Source: Myxococcales bacterium (GTDB lineage: Bacteria; Myxococcota_A; Bradymonadia; UBA7976; UBA1532). From it: 64,000 nucleotides of DNA. The stretch spans positions 362,095 to 426,094 of the forward strand of contig JACKDP010000009.1 of NCBI GenBank assembly GCA_020633435.1. Direction: 5' to 3'. Under the pieces are notes generated by a model that was given only the letters and a program-made list of their open reading frames with translations, did not search any database and had not been told where the DNA came from. Position 1 is the stretch's first letter; each line of letters begins with the position of its first letter. A program made the position numbers and the translations under genes. Of this stretch, positions 10,493 to 20,681 are shown piece after piece.

Positions 10493-11943
10493 CCCCGGAC
10501 GACCGTCCGCATGTCGGGCAGCCCCGTGCCGCTCGTGTCGACCCCCAGCGCCTGCACGATGCCCGCGAAGACCTCGGCCTCGGCCATGTTGCGGCCCCGA
10601 TCGGGCTCGCCCGTGCGCGGATCGAAGCCGTAGGTCAGGGCCGTGTCCGGGTCGACGCCCCCCAGCACCCGGCCGCCGCGCACCAGCGGCGAGACGATGA
10701 GCGAGCCGTTGTTCAGGTGGTGGCCCGACGCGAACTCCGTCGCGCCCGCCGGGCGGCGCCGGCTGCGGCCGAAGTCGCTGGCCACGTAGAGCAGGCTGCG
10801 ATCCCAGAAGCTCTCGCCGTCCGCGTACTCGGCGGCCTTCAGCAGCCCGATGAGGCGGTCGGAGACGCTGAGGAGCCGGCTCCACATGAGGGCCTGCGTG
10901 CCGCGGTGGGCGCTGTGGGAGAAGTCGAAGGCCAGCGGCGGGCTGTCCACCGTCTGCTGGCCACCCACCCCGGGCGACAGGCCCGGCCCCAGCGTCACGG
11001 CCACGCTCACGCGGTTGACGATGAGCAGGTAGGCCAGCGCCGCCTGGGCCTCCAGCGGATCCGTCAGGTAGAGCGGGAACGCCGCGCGCACGCGCTCGGC
11101 GTCGGGGCCGCTGGCCAGGCCCAGGCTGGCCAGCGGGGACGCCGGCGTATCGGGCAGGAACAGCAGTTTCTCAATGAGATTGGCATCTTCCAGCGTCGTC
11201 GCCTGCCGCCGCCGCTCGAGCCAGCGCTGCAGCGCCCGGCTCTCGCCGAAGGTGCGGGTGAAGGCCGAGCGCTCGTCGAGGCGCGCGCGCAGGGCCCGCG
11301 ACAGGGTGAGGACGTCTCGGGGCGGGGCCTGGGCGATCCCCCGCTGCCCGTCCAGGCCCAGGGCCCAGATCTGCGCGTTGGCCACCGGCTCGGCGCGGGC
11401 GCGATCGGGCAGCGCGGGGTCGATGCCCGGCTCCACATAGCCGCCGATGCCCATGTTCACGTTGGGCAGCGGCACCCGGCCGCCGTACGTCGCCGCCACG
11501 ATCTCCTGGAGCGTGCGCCCCGCCCAGGCGTCGTTGCCCGTGAGCGCCCGCTTCTGGGCCACCAGGTGGTTCACGCTCGTGCCCGTGTGCGTGACGACCA
11601 GCATGTCGTCGACGTGCCGGCGCACGAAGTCCGTCTGGTTCGCCTCCCCCGAGTAGGGCAGCGGGCCGAGGCCGCGGAGGCGCTGGTCGACGGCCCGGAA
11701 CGGCCCGATGGACTCCACCTGGTTGTCGGGGAAGGTGTTGAGTGTCGCGGCGTTGGCCGACTCCGACGCGCGGATGGCCAGCATGGCGTCGATGATGGAG
11801 GCGCCGCCCGTCCCGGTGACGACGATGAGGAAGCGCTCCCCGGCCACCTGGGCCCGCGCGCGCCCCGGCAGCAGGGCGGCGGCGCCGGCGGCGGCGAGGC
11901 CCTGGAGCACCTGGCGGCGGTGGGGTCGAAACGGCATCTTCAC
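10489..11943 (-). CDS. Tat-exported DUF1501-like protein
   Basis: A 484-aa protein with a twin-arginine signal (RRQVLQGLAAAGAAALLPG, ending ARA). The mature part has VVTGTGGASIIDAML near the start. Late in the chain come GHHLNNGSLIVSPLVRGGRVLGG and a terminal stretch ending in LGVDTSG, which fits the DUF1501 family (alkaline-phosphatase-fold secreted proteins). DUF1501 genes usually travel with DUF1549/DUF1588-type cytochrome genes, as here: it is third in a tightly spaced minus-strand set (4-nt gap to the lipoprotein). The substrate is unknown. Tat export suggests a folded, perhaps metal-containing, protein. Confidence 0.65.
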   Translation of the reverse strand: MKMPFRPHRRQVLQGLAAAGAAALLPGRARAQVAGERFLIVVTGTGGASIIDAMLAIRASESANAATLNTFPDNQVESIGPFRAVDQRLRGLGPLPYSGEANQTDFVRRHVDDMLVVTHTGTSVNHLVAQKRALTGNDAWAGRTLQEIVAATYGGRVPLPNVNMGIGGYVEPGIDPALPDRARAEPVANAQIWALGLDGQRGIAQAPPRDVLTLSRALRARLDERSAFTRTFGESRALQRWLERRRQATTLEDANLIEKLLFLPDTPASPLASLGLASGPDAERVRAAFPLYLTDPLEAQAALAYLLIVNRVSVAVTLGPGLSPGVGGQQTVDSPPLAFDFSHSAHRGTQALMWSRLLSVSDRLIGLLKAAEYADGESFWDRSLLYVASDFGRSRRRPAGATEFASGHHLNNGSLIVSPLVRGGRVLGGVDPDTALTYGFDPRTGEPDRGRNMAEAEVFAGIVQALGVDTSGTGLPDMRTVVRG

Positions 11944-11947
11944 CCCC

Positions 11948-12695
11948 TCAGTAGAACAGGAACTCGGTGGACGTGAGCACGGCGACGCAGGCGGCCTGGG
12001 CCCAGTGCAGCGCCGGGCTGCCCTCCAGGCCGGCCCCCTCGAAGTCGCGGTAGAGCTGGCGCAGCAGGTCCAGCTCCTCCGCCGTCGGCAGCCGCAGCAG
12101 CGCCCGCGTATACAGCGCCGTCAACGCGGCCGTGACGGGCTCGCCGTCCACGTCCGCCAGGCGGGCCCCGGCCAGGGGCACGGCCCCCCAGAGCACGGCC
12201 GACGCCGCGTCCTCCCGGTCGAGCGCGATGCGGCGGGTGCAGGCCGCCAGCGCGACGCGCTCCACGATCAGCGGCGCCGAGGCCGAGGGCTCCGGGAACG
12301 GGCGGTAGATGTTGGCGCGGTAGGCCTCGACGCCGCCCAGGGCCACCTTGTGGATGGCCTCGATGCAGTCGTACTGGCCCAGCTCGTTGCAGAGGCCGTC
12401 CGGGGGCAGATCGAGTGCGCGGGCCAGGTCGCCGCGCAGGCGATCCGCCGACTTGAAGCGCAGGTTGGCGTGGCGCGCCGTGAAGCGGGGCGCCGGGGGG
12501 CCGGCGTCGAGCCCCGGGTCGCCCCCCTGCCCGCCCGCGCCGCCGACGCCGCCCGCGCCACCGCCCATGCCGCCGACGCCCCCCGCCCCACCGCTGGCGT
12601 CCGGCAGCGCCGCGTCCGCCAGGGCCGCGTCCGTGGGCCGAGCGGCCGGGCCGTCGTCGCAGCCGACCGCCGACAACATCAACAACATCCAGATG

Positions 12696-12706
<11 letters not shown>
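11948..12706 (-). CDS. Lipoprotein paired with the DUF1549-like cytochrome and DUF1501 protein
   Basis: A 252-aa lipoprotein. The signal ends in LSAVGC, followed by an Asp/Ala and Gly-rich linker (GGAGGVGGMGGG). The folded part ends in ACVAVLTSTEFLFY, resembling the end of DUF1553/DUF1592-type modules, where an LxTSEFLY-like sequence closes the domain. It therefore looks like the C-terminal half of a PSD1-type protein made as a separate chain. GTG 12706 has GGAGG at good spacing and overlaps the upstream gene by 11 nt. It is probably an outer-surface partner of the other two proteins. Confidence 0.6.
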
Positions 12707-14111
<1,405 letters not shown>

Positions 14112-14208
14112 GCCCCCATGGTGGCAGCCCGGGCCGGGCCGGGACAACCGGAGGCGCGCGCGTGCCCAGGGCGTATACAATCAGAATACGGAAGGACGCC
14201 CCGGTACC

Positions 14209-14237
14209 TTGAACCACGTCGATTCCGCGGCTAGCTT
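14209..14237 (+). promoter_or_regulatory. Possible sigma70 promoter for the repeat lipoprotein
   Basis: TTGAAC (14209-14214), a 17-nt spacer and TAGCTT (14232-14237) lie 64 nt upstream of the ATG at 14302. The local sequence is less GC-rich than the surroundings. Confidence 0.35.
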
Positions 14238-14301
14238 GAGCTCACAACCTACCGGAACAGAATACGGCAACGCGGCGCCAGAGGGCGCGAAGGAGAGCGA
14301 G

Positions 14302-15201
14302 ATGAAGCGCATGCACTGGATGGTGGCGGTGGTGTTCGGCGTGGTCCTGGCGGGCTGCGAGGGCGGCTCGTCGGCGAGCAGCGGGCGGTTCGCCCTGAGC
14401 CCGGCGGACCTGCAGGCGCGGCTGGCGGAGGCACCCCGCCGCGTCGAGATCACCCTGCGGGCCGACGGCACCGTGCGGGAGATCGAGCTGGAGGACGAGG
14501 GCCCCGGCCACGCCGAGCAGCTCGCCGGGCGGGTCAGCGCGCGGGACGGCGCCGTGCTCAAGGTGGAGTTCCTGGGCCTGGTCGATCTGAGCGGCGCGGG
14601 TCGCTGGCGCACCCCGGACGAGTCGTCGGTGTCGCGGGAGGCCTTCCTGGCGCTGGTGGACGCGCGCCTCGCCGCGGGTGAGGCGGTCTGGATCGACGCC
14701 CGGGGCCGCTTCGGCGACGAGGCGTTCGCCGCGACGGACGTGCGGATCGAGGACCGCGCCCGCACCCGCCTGGAGGTGGACGGGGCGGCCATCGCCGATG
14801 ACGCGCTCGTGGTGGGGGACCTGCGCTTCGAGCTGGCGGGCGCCGCCCTGCGCCGCGATGACGGCGATGACGATGGCCTCGGCGACGACGGGCCCGGGCA
14901 CGACGTGGGCGATGACCACGGCGACGACGGGGCCGGGCACGACGTGGGCGACGACCACGGCGACGACGGGCCCGGCCACGACGTGGGCGACGACCGCGGC
15001 GCGGGGGACGACGACGCGGCGGGCGATGATCGCGGCGCGGGGGACGACGACGCGGCGGGCGATGATCGCGGCGCGGGTGACGACGACGCGGCGGGTGACG
15101 ACGACGCGGCGGGTGACGACGACGCGGCGGGTGACGACGGCGCCGCGGCCGAGGACGAGGCCGAAGACGAGGCCGGCGACGATCACCGCGGCCGCGGCTG
15201 A
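14302..15201 (+). CDS. Lipoprotein with DUF5666-like core and Asp/His-rich repeat tail
   Basis: A 299-aa lipoprotein whose signal ends in VVLAGC. Residues about 25-190 are beta-rich, with patterns such as GRVSARDGAVLKVEFLG and AGEAVWIDARGRFGDEAFAATDVRIED that resemble DUF5666-type domains. From residue 194 to about 279 the chain is built of Asp-rich tandem repeats containing His in the first half. The ATG at 14302 follows AAGGAGAG. The tail is a plausible calcium or divalent metal binder, or an extended spacer on the cell surface. No enzyme motif is visible. Confidence 0.7.
   Translation: MKRMHWMVAVVFGVVLAGCEGGSSASSGRFALSPADLQARLAEAPRRVEITLRADGTVREIELEDEGPGHAEQLAGRVSARDGAVLKVEFLGLVDLSGAGRWRTPDESSVSREAFLALVDARLAAGEAVWIDARGRFGDEAFAATDVRIEDRARTRLEVDGAAIADDALVVGDLRFELAGAALRRDDGDDDGLGDDGPGHDVGDDHGDDGAGHDVGDDHGDDGPGHDVGDDRGAGDDDAAGDDRGAGDDDAAGDDRGAGDDDAAGDDDAAGDDDAAGDDGAAAEDEAEDEAGDDHRGRG
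14881..15138 (+). repeat. In-frame tandem repeats encoding Asp-rich units
   Basis: There are three 39-nt units (14881-14919, 14920-14958, 14959-14997) encoding GDDGPGHDVGDDH and variants. Two full 36-nt units follow (14998-15069, GAGDDDAAGDDR) and a third begins at 15070. It then runs into 18-nt units encoding GDDDAA up to about 15138. All unit lengths keep the frame. Confidence 0.9.
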
Positions 15202-15291
15202 CCCCCGCGCTTTCCCCTTGCATCCCGCGCGGTTCGGGGCAAGCTGGCCCCGCGCGCCCCACCCCGGGGCCGCCTGACCGCGGGAGTCTCG

Positions 15292-15693
15292 ATGCTGCTC
15301 GTCCCCACCGTCGTCGCCCCGAGCCCCATCGCGGGCATGGGCCTCTTCCTGGCCGCCGACCTGCCCGCCGGCACCGTCATCTGGGAGTTCCACCCCGGGG
15401 TCGACTGCCGGTTCACGGCCGACGAGGTGTCGGCCTTCCCCGAACCCTTCCAGGCCCGGCTGCGCCACTACCTGTACCAGGAGGAGGACGGCCTCTACGT
15501 CCTCTGCGGCGACAACACGCGGTTCATGAACCACGCGGACGACCCGACCTGCGCCGAGTTCCCCGACGGGCGCACCTTCCTGCGGCGCGACGTCCAGGCC
15601 GGCGAGGAGCTCACCATCGACTACCACGCCCTCGACGCCGAGACGCGCGCCCACGGCATGCAGCACGACGCCCCCGGCGCCAACACCTGGTAG
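15292..15693 (+). CDS. SET-domain protein
   Basis: A compact 133-aa SET domain with no added domains. It has the N-terminal SPIAGMGLFLAADLPAGTVIWEF segment and the pseudoknot motifs FMNHADDP (the NHxxxP/NHS-type motif that binds S-adenosylmethionine) and GEELTIDY with the catalytic-type Tyr. Bacterial single SET domains of this size are usually annotated as lysine-methyltransferase-like, but their substrates are mostly unknown. The flanking genes do not suggest a target. Confidence 0.8.
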   Translation: MLLVPTVVAPSPIAGMGLFLAADLPAGTVIWEFHPGVDCRFTADEVSAFPEPFQARLRHYLYQEEDGLYVLCGDNTRFMNHADDPTCAEFPDGRTFLRRDVQAGEELTIDYHALDAETRAHGMQHDAPGANTW

Positions 15694-15705
15694 ACCGGGC
15701 CGGCG

Positions 15706-17094
15706 TCAGTCCGCGTCGGTCAGCCGCACCTCGACGCCCCGCGCCGCCAGCTCCGCCTTCAGCCGGGCGAGGGCCGCGTCCACCACCCCCGCGTCGGCCT
15801 CGGCGAAGCGCAGCACCCGGCCGGCCCCATCCCCCGCCTGCAGGCATGCCAGGGCCTCGGCCGCGCTCGCGAACCGATCCGCCGGCCGCTTCGCCGTCGC
15901 CCCTTCCACGAAGCGCACCAGCCAGGCGGGCGCGTCGGGGGCCCGGTCGCGGACGGGCGGCGTCGGCACGTCGAGCTGGCGCTGCAGCAGCTCGGGCAGA
16001 TCGCGCCCGGTGAACGCCAGCCGACCCGTCGCCATCTCGTAGGCCGTCAACCCCAGCGCGTAGAGGTCTGTGCGCCCGTCCAGGGGCTCACCCCGGATCT
16101 GCTCGGGGGCCATGTAGAACGGCGTCCCGAGGCGCTGGGCGCCCCGACAGGCCGAGCGCTCCAGGCTGATGGCGATGCCGAAGTCGAGCAGGCGCGCCGG
16201 CCCCGCCGACGTCAGGAAGATGTGCTCGGGCTTCACGTCGCGGTGCACCAGCCCGTGGGCGTGCACATGGCCGAGCGCGCGCGCCATCTCGCTGAGCACC
16301 CGCCGCTGCACCTCCCAGGGCAGCCGCGGCCGCAGCACGTCCTCCAGCAGCTGGCCCTCGAGCTGCTCCATGACGATGAACCGCGTGCCATACGCCCGCT
16401 CCGTGTCGTAGACCCGCACCACGTTCGGGTGCTGCAACCCCGCGATCACACGGGCTTCTTCGTCGAAGGCCGCCGCGAACTGCGGGTGGTGCACGACCGC
16501 GTGGCTGAGCATCTTGAGCGCCACGGGCAGGCCCAGCTCCGGGTGGCGGGCGGCGAAGACCTCGGCCACCCCGCCCTGCCCCAGGACCCCGGTGATGATG
16601 TACTTCCCGACGCGCCGGATGCCGTCGATCTCCTTGAGGCGCTCGCCGACGAGGCGGGTGAGCACCCGCGCGACCTGCGGGTGCTCCGCGAGCAGCGCCT
16701 TCAGCCCGGCGCGATCGAGCCGCAGGCCGCGGACGGGGCCCACCGCCCGGACGGTGGCGGTGCGGGGCGCGTCCGTGATGAGCGCCATCTCCCCCAGCGT
16801 CGCCGGCGCCTCGACCAGGCGCTCGAAGGCCGGCGGGCCGACGACCTGCACCTGCACCTGCCCGCTCTCCAGCAAGAGCAGGTGATCGCCGCGCTCGCCT
16901 TCCTGCAGCAGCACCTCGCCGTCGGCGAAGCGCGCCTCGGTCAGCGCGCCCGCCACCGCCACCACCTCGGCGCCGGCCAGGTCGGCGAAGAGGTCCAGGC
17001 GGGCCCAGGCCGGCCCCGGCGCCCCGGACGCCGCGGGCGGCCCCGCCTCGCTCAGGGCCTGCGTCTGCTTGAAGAGGTGGGGGGCGTCGGCCAT
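15706..17094 (-). CDS. Cyclic-nucleotide-binding domain fused to Ser/Thr kinase
   Basis: A 462-aa soluble protein. Residues about 35-150 form a cNMP/CRP-like domain (LDLFADLAGAEV ... LLQEGERGDHLLLLESGQVQV ... LGEMALITDAPRTATVRA, with the phosphate-binding-cassette GEMALI and R-T-A). Residues about 157-430 form a Hanks-type kinase (VLGQGGVAEVFAARH, VALKML, HRDVKPEHIFL, LLDFGIA, MAPEQIRG). No membrane segment follows. The layout resembles eukaryotic PKG: cyclic nucleotide binding may switch the kinase. The ATG at 17094 has no clear ribosome site; a TATCGA box lies six bases upstream. Confidence 0.85.
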   Translation of the reverse strand: MADAPHLFKQTQALSEAGPPAASGAPGPAWARLDLFADLAGAEVVAVAGALTEARFADGEVLLQEGERGDHLLLLESGQVQVQVVGPPAFERLVEAPATLGEMALITDAPRTATVRAVGPVRGLRLDRAGLKALLAEHPQVARVLTRLVGERLKEIDGIRRVGKYIITGVLGQGGVAEVFAARHPELGLPVALKMLSHAVVHHPQFAAAFDEEARVIAGLQHPNVVRVYDTERAYGTRFIVMEQLEGQLLEDVLRPRLPWEVQRRVLSEMARALGHVHAHGLVHRDVKPEHIFLTSAGPARLLDFGIAISLERSACRGAQRLGTPFYMAPEQIRGEPLDGRTDLYALGLTAYEMATGRLAFTGRDLPELLQRQLDVPTPPVRDRAPDAPAWLVRFVEGATAKRPADRFASAAEALACLQAGDGAGRVLRFAEADAGVVDAALARLKAELAARGVEVRLTDAD

Positions 17095-17199
17095 GGATCA
17101 TCGATAGCACGCTGGCCGGGGCGGCGTCTGCGCTCTGCGCGCGCCCATGGCAACGGGGCCGACAGAGGGCTACCCTGCGGCCGCTTGCTGGAGGTGGCC

Positions 17200-18909
17200 A
17201 TGCGTGCGGATGAGCGGCTGATCGAGACCGTCGCCGACAACCTGATCGGCGCCGACGTCGCCCTCGACGGGCCCTACGGCCCCCGGCGCGTCGTCTACTG
17301 CGACTACACCGCGTCGGGCCGATCCCTGCGCTTCATCGAGGACTTCATCCGCGACGAGGTGCTGCCCTTCTACGCGAACACCCACACCGAGAGCTCGGGC
17401 ACCGGCCTGCAGACCACGCGCTTTCGCGAGGAGGCGCGCGGCATCATCGCCCGGGCCGTCGGCGCCACCGCCGACGACTGCGTGATCTTCTGCGGCTCGG
17501 GGGCCACCGCCGCCGTCAACAAGCTGGTCGACGTCCTCAACATCCGCCTGCCCGCGGACCTGGCCGATCGCTACCACCTGCGCGATCACATCCCCGCGGC
17601 CGAGCGCCCCGTCGTCTTCATCGGCCCCTACGAGCACCACAGCAACGAGCTGCCCTGGCGCGAGACCATCGCCGAGGTGGTCGTCATCGACGAGGACGCC
17701 GACGGCCACGTCGACCTGCGGCTGCTGGAGGACGCCCTCGTCCGCTACGCCGACCGGCCCCTGAAGATCGGCAGCTTCTCGGCGGCCTCCAACGTCACGG
17801 GCATCGGCACCGACACCCGCGCCGTCGCCGCCCTGCTGCACCGGCACGGCGCCCTCTCCTTCTGGGACTTCGCGGCCGCGGGCCCCTACGTCCAGATCGA
17901 GATGAACATGGCCGACGACCGGCCCGACGGGCACCTGATCTACAAGGACGCCATCTTCCTCTCGCCCCACAAGTTCGTGGGCGGCCCGGGCACCCCCGGC
18001 GTGCTGGTGGTCAAGCGCGCCCTGCTCCAGAACCGCGTCCCGGCCATGCCCGGCGGCGGCACCGTGGCCTACGTCAACGCCCGCGAGCACCGCTACCTGG
18101 CCGATCCCGTGCACCGCGAGGAGGGCGGCACCCCCGCCATCATCGAGGCCATCCGCGCCGGCCTCGTCTTCCAGCTCAAGGAGGCCGTCGGCGCCCGCGC
18201 CATCCGTGACCGCGAGCACGCCCTCATCCGCCGGGCCATCGACCGCTGGCGGTCGACGGAGAGCCTGCGCATCCTCGGCAACCCCGACGCCTGGCGCCTG
18301 TCCATCGTGTCGCTGCTGGTGCGCTACGAGGCCGGCTACCTGCACCACGGCTTCGTCGTCGCGCTGCTCAACGACCTGTTCGGCATCCAGGCCCGCGGCG
18401 GCTGCTCCTGCGCCGGCCCCTACGGCCACCGCCTGCTGGGCATCGATCTGGTGCAGTCCCACGCCTTCGAGCGCGAGATCCTGCGGGGCTGCGAGGGCGT
18501 CAAGCCGGGCTGGGTGCGGGTGGGCTTCAACTACTTCATCAGCGACGCGACCTTCGAGTACGTGCTGGAGGCCGTGGAGCTGGTGGCCCGGGATGGCTGG
18601 CGCCTGCTGCCCGACTACACCTTCTGCCCCGACTCGGGCCTCTGGCGGCACCGCGCGGGACGCAGTTTCAAGCCTTCGAGTTTGTTGAACATTTCCTACA
18701 CGACGGGGCGCCTCTCGTTCCGCAGCCGGCACGCGACGGAGCCCGAGTCGGCCCTGGCCGACTACCTGGAGGAGGCCCGCCGCGTCCTCGCCGCCGGGGC
18801 GGAGCTGGCCCCCGCCGAGGACCCCTGCATCACCCCCGACTTCCAGTCCCTGCGCTGGTTCCCGCTGCCCGGCGAGGCCGCAGCGCGCCTGGCCGCCGAG
18901 CGGGGCTGA
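17200..18909 (+). CDS. Class V aminotransferase-fold PLP enzyme
   Basis: A 569-aa PLP enzyme of the cysteine-desulfurase/class V type. It has NTHTESSGTG, the cofactor segment FCGSGATAAVNKL, and SPHKFVGGPGTPGVLV with the predicted Schiff-base Lys258. A Cys-containing segment, RGGCSCAGPYGHRLLG, lies late in the chain. It is longer than NifS/IscS (about 400 aa), with a C-terminal extension of about 120 residues. The ATG follows GGAGGT at good spacing. The reaction is not deducible: desulfurase, lyase or aminotransferase are all possible. No iron-sulfur assembly genes are adjacent. Confidence 0.75.
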   Translation: MRADERLIETVADNLIGADVALDGPYGPRRVVYCDYTASGRSLRFIEDFIRDEVLPFYANTHTESSGTGLQTTRFREEARGIIARAVGATADDCVIFCGSGATAAVNKLVDVLNIRLPADLADRYHLRDHIPAAERPVVFIGPYEHHSNELPWRETIAEVVVIDEDADGHVDLRLLEDALVRYADRPLKIGSFSAASNVTGIGTDTRAVAALLHRHGALSFWDFAAAGPYVQIEMNMADDRPDGHLIYKDAIFLSPHKFVGGPGTPGVLVVKRALLQNRVPAMPGGGTVAYVNAREHRYLADPVHREEGGTPAIIEAIRAGLVFQLKEAVGARAIRDREHALIRRAIDRWRSTESLRILGNPDAWRLSIVSLLVRYEAGYLHHGFVVALLNDLFGIQARGGCSCAGPYGHRLLGIDLVQSHAFEREILRGCEGVKPGWVRVGFNYFISDATFEYVLEAVELVARDGWRLLPDYTFCPDSGLWRHRAGRSFKPSSLLNISYTTGRLSFRSRHATEPESALADYLEEARRVLAAGAELAPAEDPCITPDFQSLRWFPLPGEAAARLAAERG

Positions 18910-18990
18910 GCCCCACCCGCGCCGCCGGGCCCATTGCCCCGCGCCGCCCCGATCTGGTACTCCCGCCCCCAACGGCTCGCGTGGTTGCCC

Positions 18991-19572
18991 ATGGCCTCTC
19001 GCCCCTCTCCGTCTCCGCTCATGCAGTGGACCCTGGCGCTGGCCTGCGCCGGCGTCGTGTTCGGCCTGCTCGCCTGGCACCTGCACCACGCCCGCCCCTC
19101 CCCCGAGGCCGGCCTCGTCCATGACCCCGAGTTCTCCGTCCAGCTCCTCGACGGCATGGCGCCCGACATCGAGGTGAAGACGAAGGACGGCGGCACGCTG
19201 AAGCTCTCCGACCTCCGCGGCAAGGTGGTCTTCGTGAACTTCTGGGCCACCTGGTGCCCGCCCTGCCGGGCCGAGGTCCCCGATCTGGAGAAGCTGGCCG
19301 CCGAGATGAAGCACTCACCCTTCGAGGTGCTCGCCGTCTCGTCCGATCAGGGCTTCGAGGACATCGACGCCTTCTTCGAGGGCCGGCCCACCGCCCTGCG
19401 CATCGGCCTGGACGCCGAGCAGCGCTGGGCCGCGGTCTACGGCACCGAGAAGCTCCCCGAGACCTACGTCGTGGACCGCAAGGGCCGGCTGCGCCTGCGC
19501 TTCGTCAACGTGCATCCCTGGACCGACAGCCGGATCCAACGGTACCTCGAGTGGCTCGCGACGGACGGCTGA
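18991..19572 (+). CDS. TlpA-like membrane-anchored thioredoxin
   Basis: A 193-aa thiol-disulfide oxidoreductase of the TlpA/ResA group. A short basic N-terminus and one transmembrane helix (LALACAGVVFGLLAW) anchor it with the catalytic domain outside the membrane. The core has NFWATWCPPCRAEVPDLEKL with the CPPC active site, and a cis-Pro region near KLPETYVVD. It would keep periplasmic Cys reduced, for example apocytochrome c, which fits the many c-type cytochromes in this window. It overlaps the K+ channel gene by about 22 nt. Confidence 0.85.
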   Translation: MASRPSPSPLMQWTLALACAGVVFGLLAWHLHHARPSPEAGLVHDPEFSVQLLDGMAPDIEVKTKDGGTLKLSDLRGKVVFVNFWATWCPPCRAEVPDLEKLAAEMKHSPFEVLAVSSDQGFEDIDAFFEGRPTALRIGLDAEQRWAAVYGTEKLPETYVVDRKGRLRLRFVNVHPWTDSRIQRYLEWLATDG

Positions 19573-20681
19573 GCGCCGGGCGCATCCACTACCCGGCGGG
19601 CAGCGATCAAGAGGTCGTCCGCCGGCGCCTGGTGTTCGCCGGCCTCGCGGTCATCGTCGTCGTCCTGGCGGGCATCTTCGGCTACTGGCTGCTCGGCGGC
19701 GGGGTGTGGAGCCTCGTCGACTGCGCCTACATGGTGGTCATCACCATCACGAGCGTGGGCTACGCCGAGGTGCTGCCGGTGTCGGAGCTGGCCGGCGGCC
19801 GGGCCTTCACCATGGTGCTCCTCATCACCGGCATGGGGGTGAGCTTCTATTTCCTCTCCGCGCTGACCGCCTTCATCATCGAGGGCGATCTGCAGGAGGC
19901 CATCTGGAGGCGCCGCATGGGCCGCAGTCTCGACAAGCTGGAGGGCCACTACATCGTGTGCGGGGCCGGGGAGACCGGCAAGCACGTGGTGGAGGAGCTG
20001 GTGCAGGCCGGCCTCGAGGTGGTGGTCATCGAGCAGTCCCCCGAGCACCTCGACGCGCTGTTTCGCCTGCTGGGCACGCGGTTCATCGGCATGTCGGGGG
20101 ACGCCACCGAGGACTCCCTGCTGCTGGAGTGCGGCATCGAGCGGGCGGCGGGCATCGTCACGTCGCTGCAGAGCGACCGCGACAACCTCTTCATCACCGT
20201 CACGGCCCGCCAGCTCAACCCGCGCATGCGCATCGTGAGCCGCGCCGTGCACGAGCAGGCCCGCCCCAAGCTCCTGCGCGCTGGCGCCGACGCCATCGTC
20301 AGCCCGAACACCATCGGGGGCCGCCGCATGGCCCATGAGCTGCTGCGCCCGAGCGTCGTGGGCTTCCTCGATCTGCTCGTCCGCGACGCCGGCCACCAGC
20401 TCAGCGTCGAGGAGTGCCTGCTGCGCCCCGGCACCCGCGTCGAGGGGCGCACGCTGGCCGGGTCCGGCATCCGCAAGGTCTCGAACGTGCTGGTGTTGTC
20501 GGTGATCACGGCCGCCCGCGAGAGCCACGTCTTCAACCCCTCCCCCGACTTCGTGCTGCGGGCTGGCATGACGCTCATCGTGCTGGGCGACCGGGAGGAC
20601 GTCGAGCGCCTGAAGGCCTGGCTCGACAGCACCTCGACCCCCCACGTCGATCTCGGCATGGAGCCGCTGGTGGAGAGCTAG
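19551..20681 (+). CDS. Two-helix potassium channel with RCK/TrkA-N domain
   Basis: A roughly 376-aa ion channel. It has TM1 (LVFAGLAVIVVVLAGIFGYWLL), a pore loop with filter-like ITSVGYAEV, TM2 (FTMVLLITGMGVSFYFLSAL), then an RCK domain starting HYIVCGAGETGKHVVEELVQAG and a TrkA-C-like end (VLRAGMTLIVLGDREDVERL). The architecture matches MthK-type channels. The last filter Gly of the TVGYG motif is Ala here. The start is uncertain: GTG 19551 (no strong ribosome site, 22-nt overlap with tlpA) is the best of weak choices. The stop shares CTAG with the convergent gene. Confidence 0.8.
   Translation: MARDGRLSAGRIHYPAGSDQEVVRRRLVFAGLAVIVVVLAGIFGYWLLGGGVWSLVDCAYMVVITITSVGYAEVLPVSELAGGRAFTMVLLITGMGVSFYFLSALTAFIIEGDLQEAIWRRRMGRSLDKLEGHYIVCGAGETGKHVVEELVQAGLEVVVIEQSPEHLDALFRLLGTRFIGMSGDATEDSLLLECGIERAAGIVTSLQSDRDNLFITVTARQLNPRMRIVSRAVHEQARPKLLRAGADAIVSPNTIGGRRMAHELLRPSVVGFLDLLVRDAGHQLSVEECLLRPGTRVEGRTLAGSGIRKVSNVLVLSVITAARESHVFNPSPDFVLRAGMTLIVLGDREDVERLKAWLDSTSTPHVDLGMEPLVES

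Noticed and set aside
15000..15200. Repeat array resembling a CRISPR
   Set aside because: The repeats are contiguous, of 39, 36 and 18 nt, lie inside a lipoprotein gene in frame, and have no spacers.
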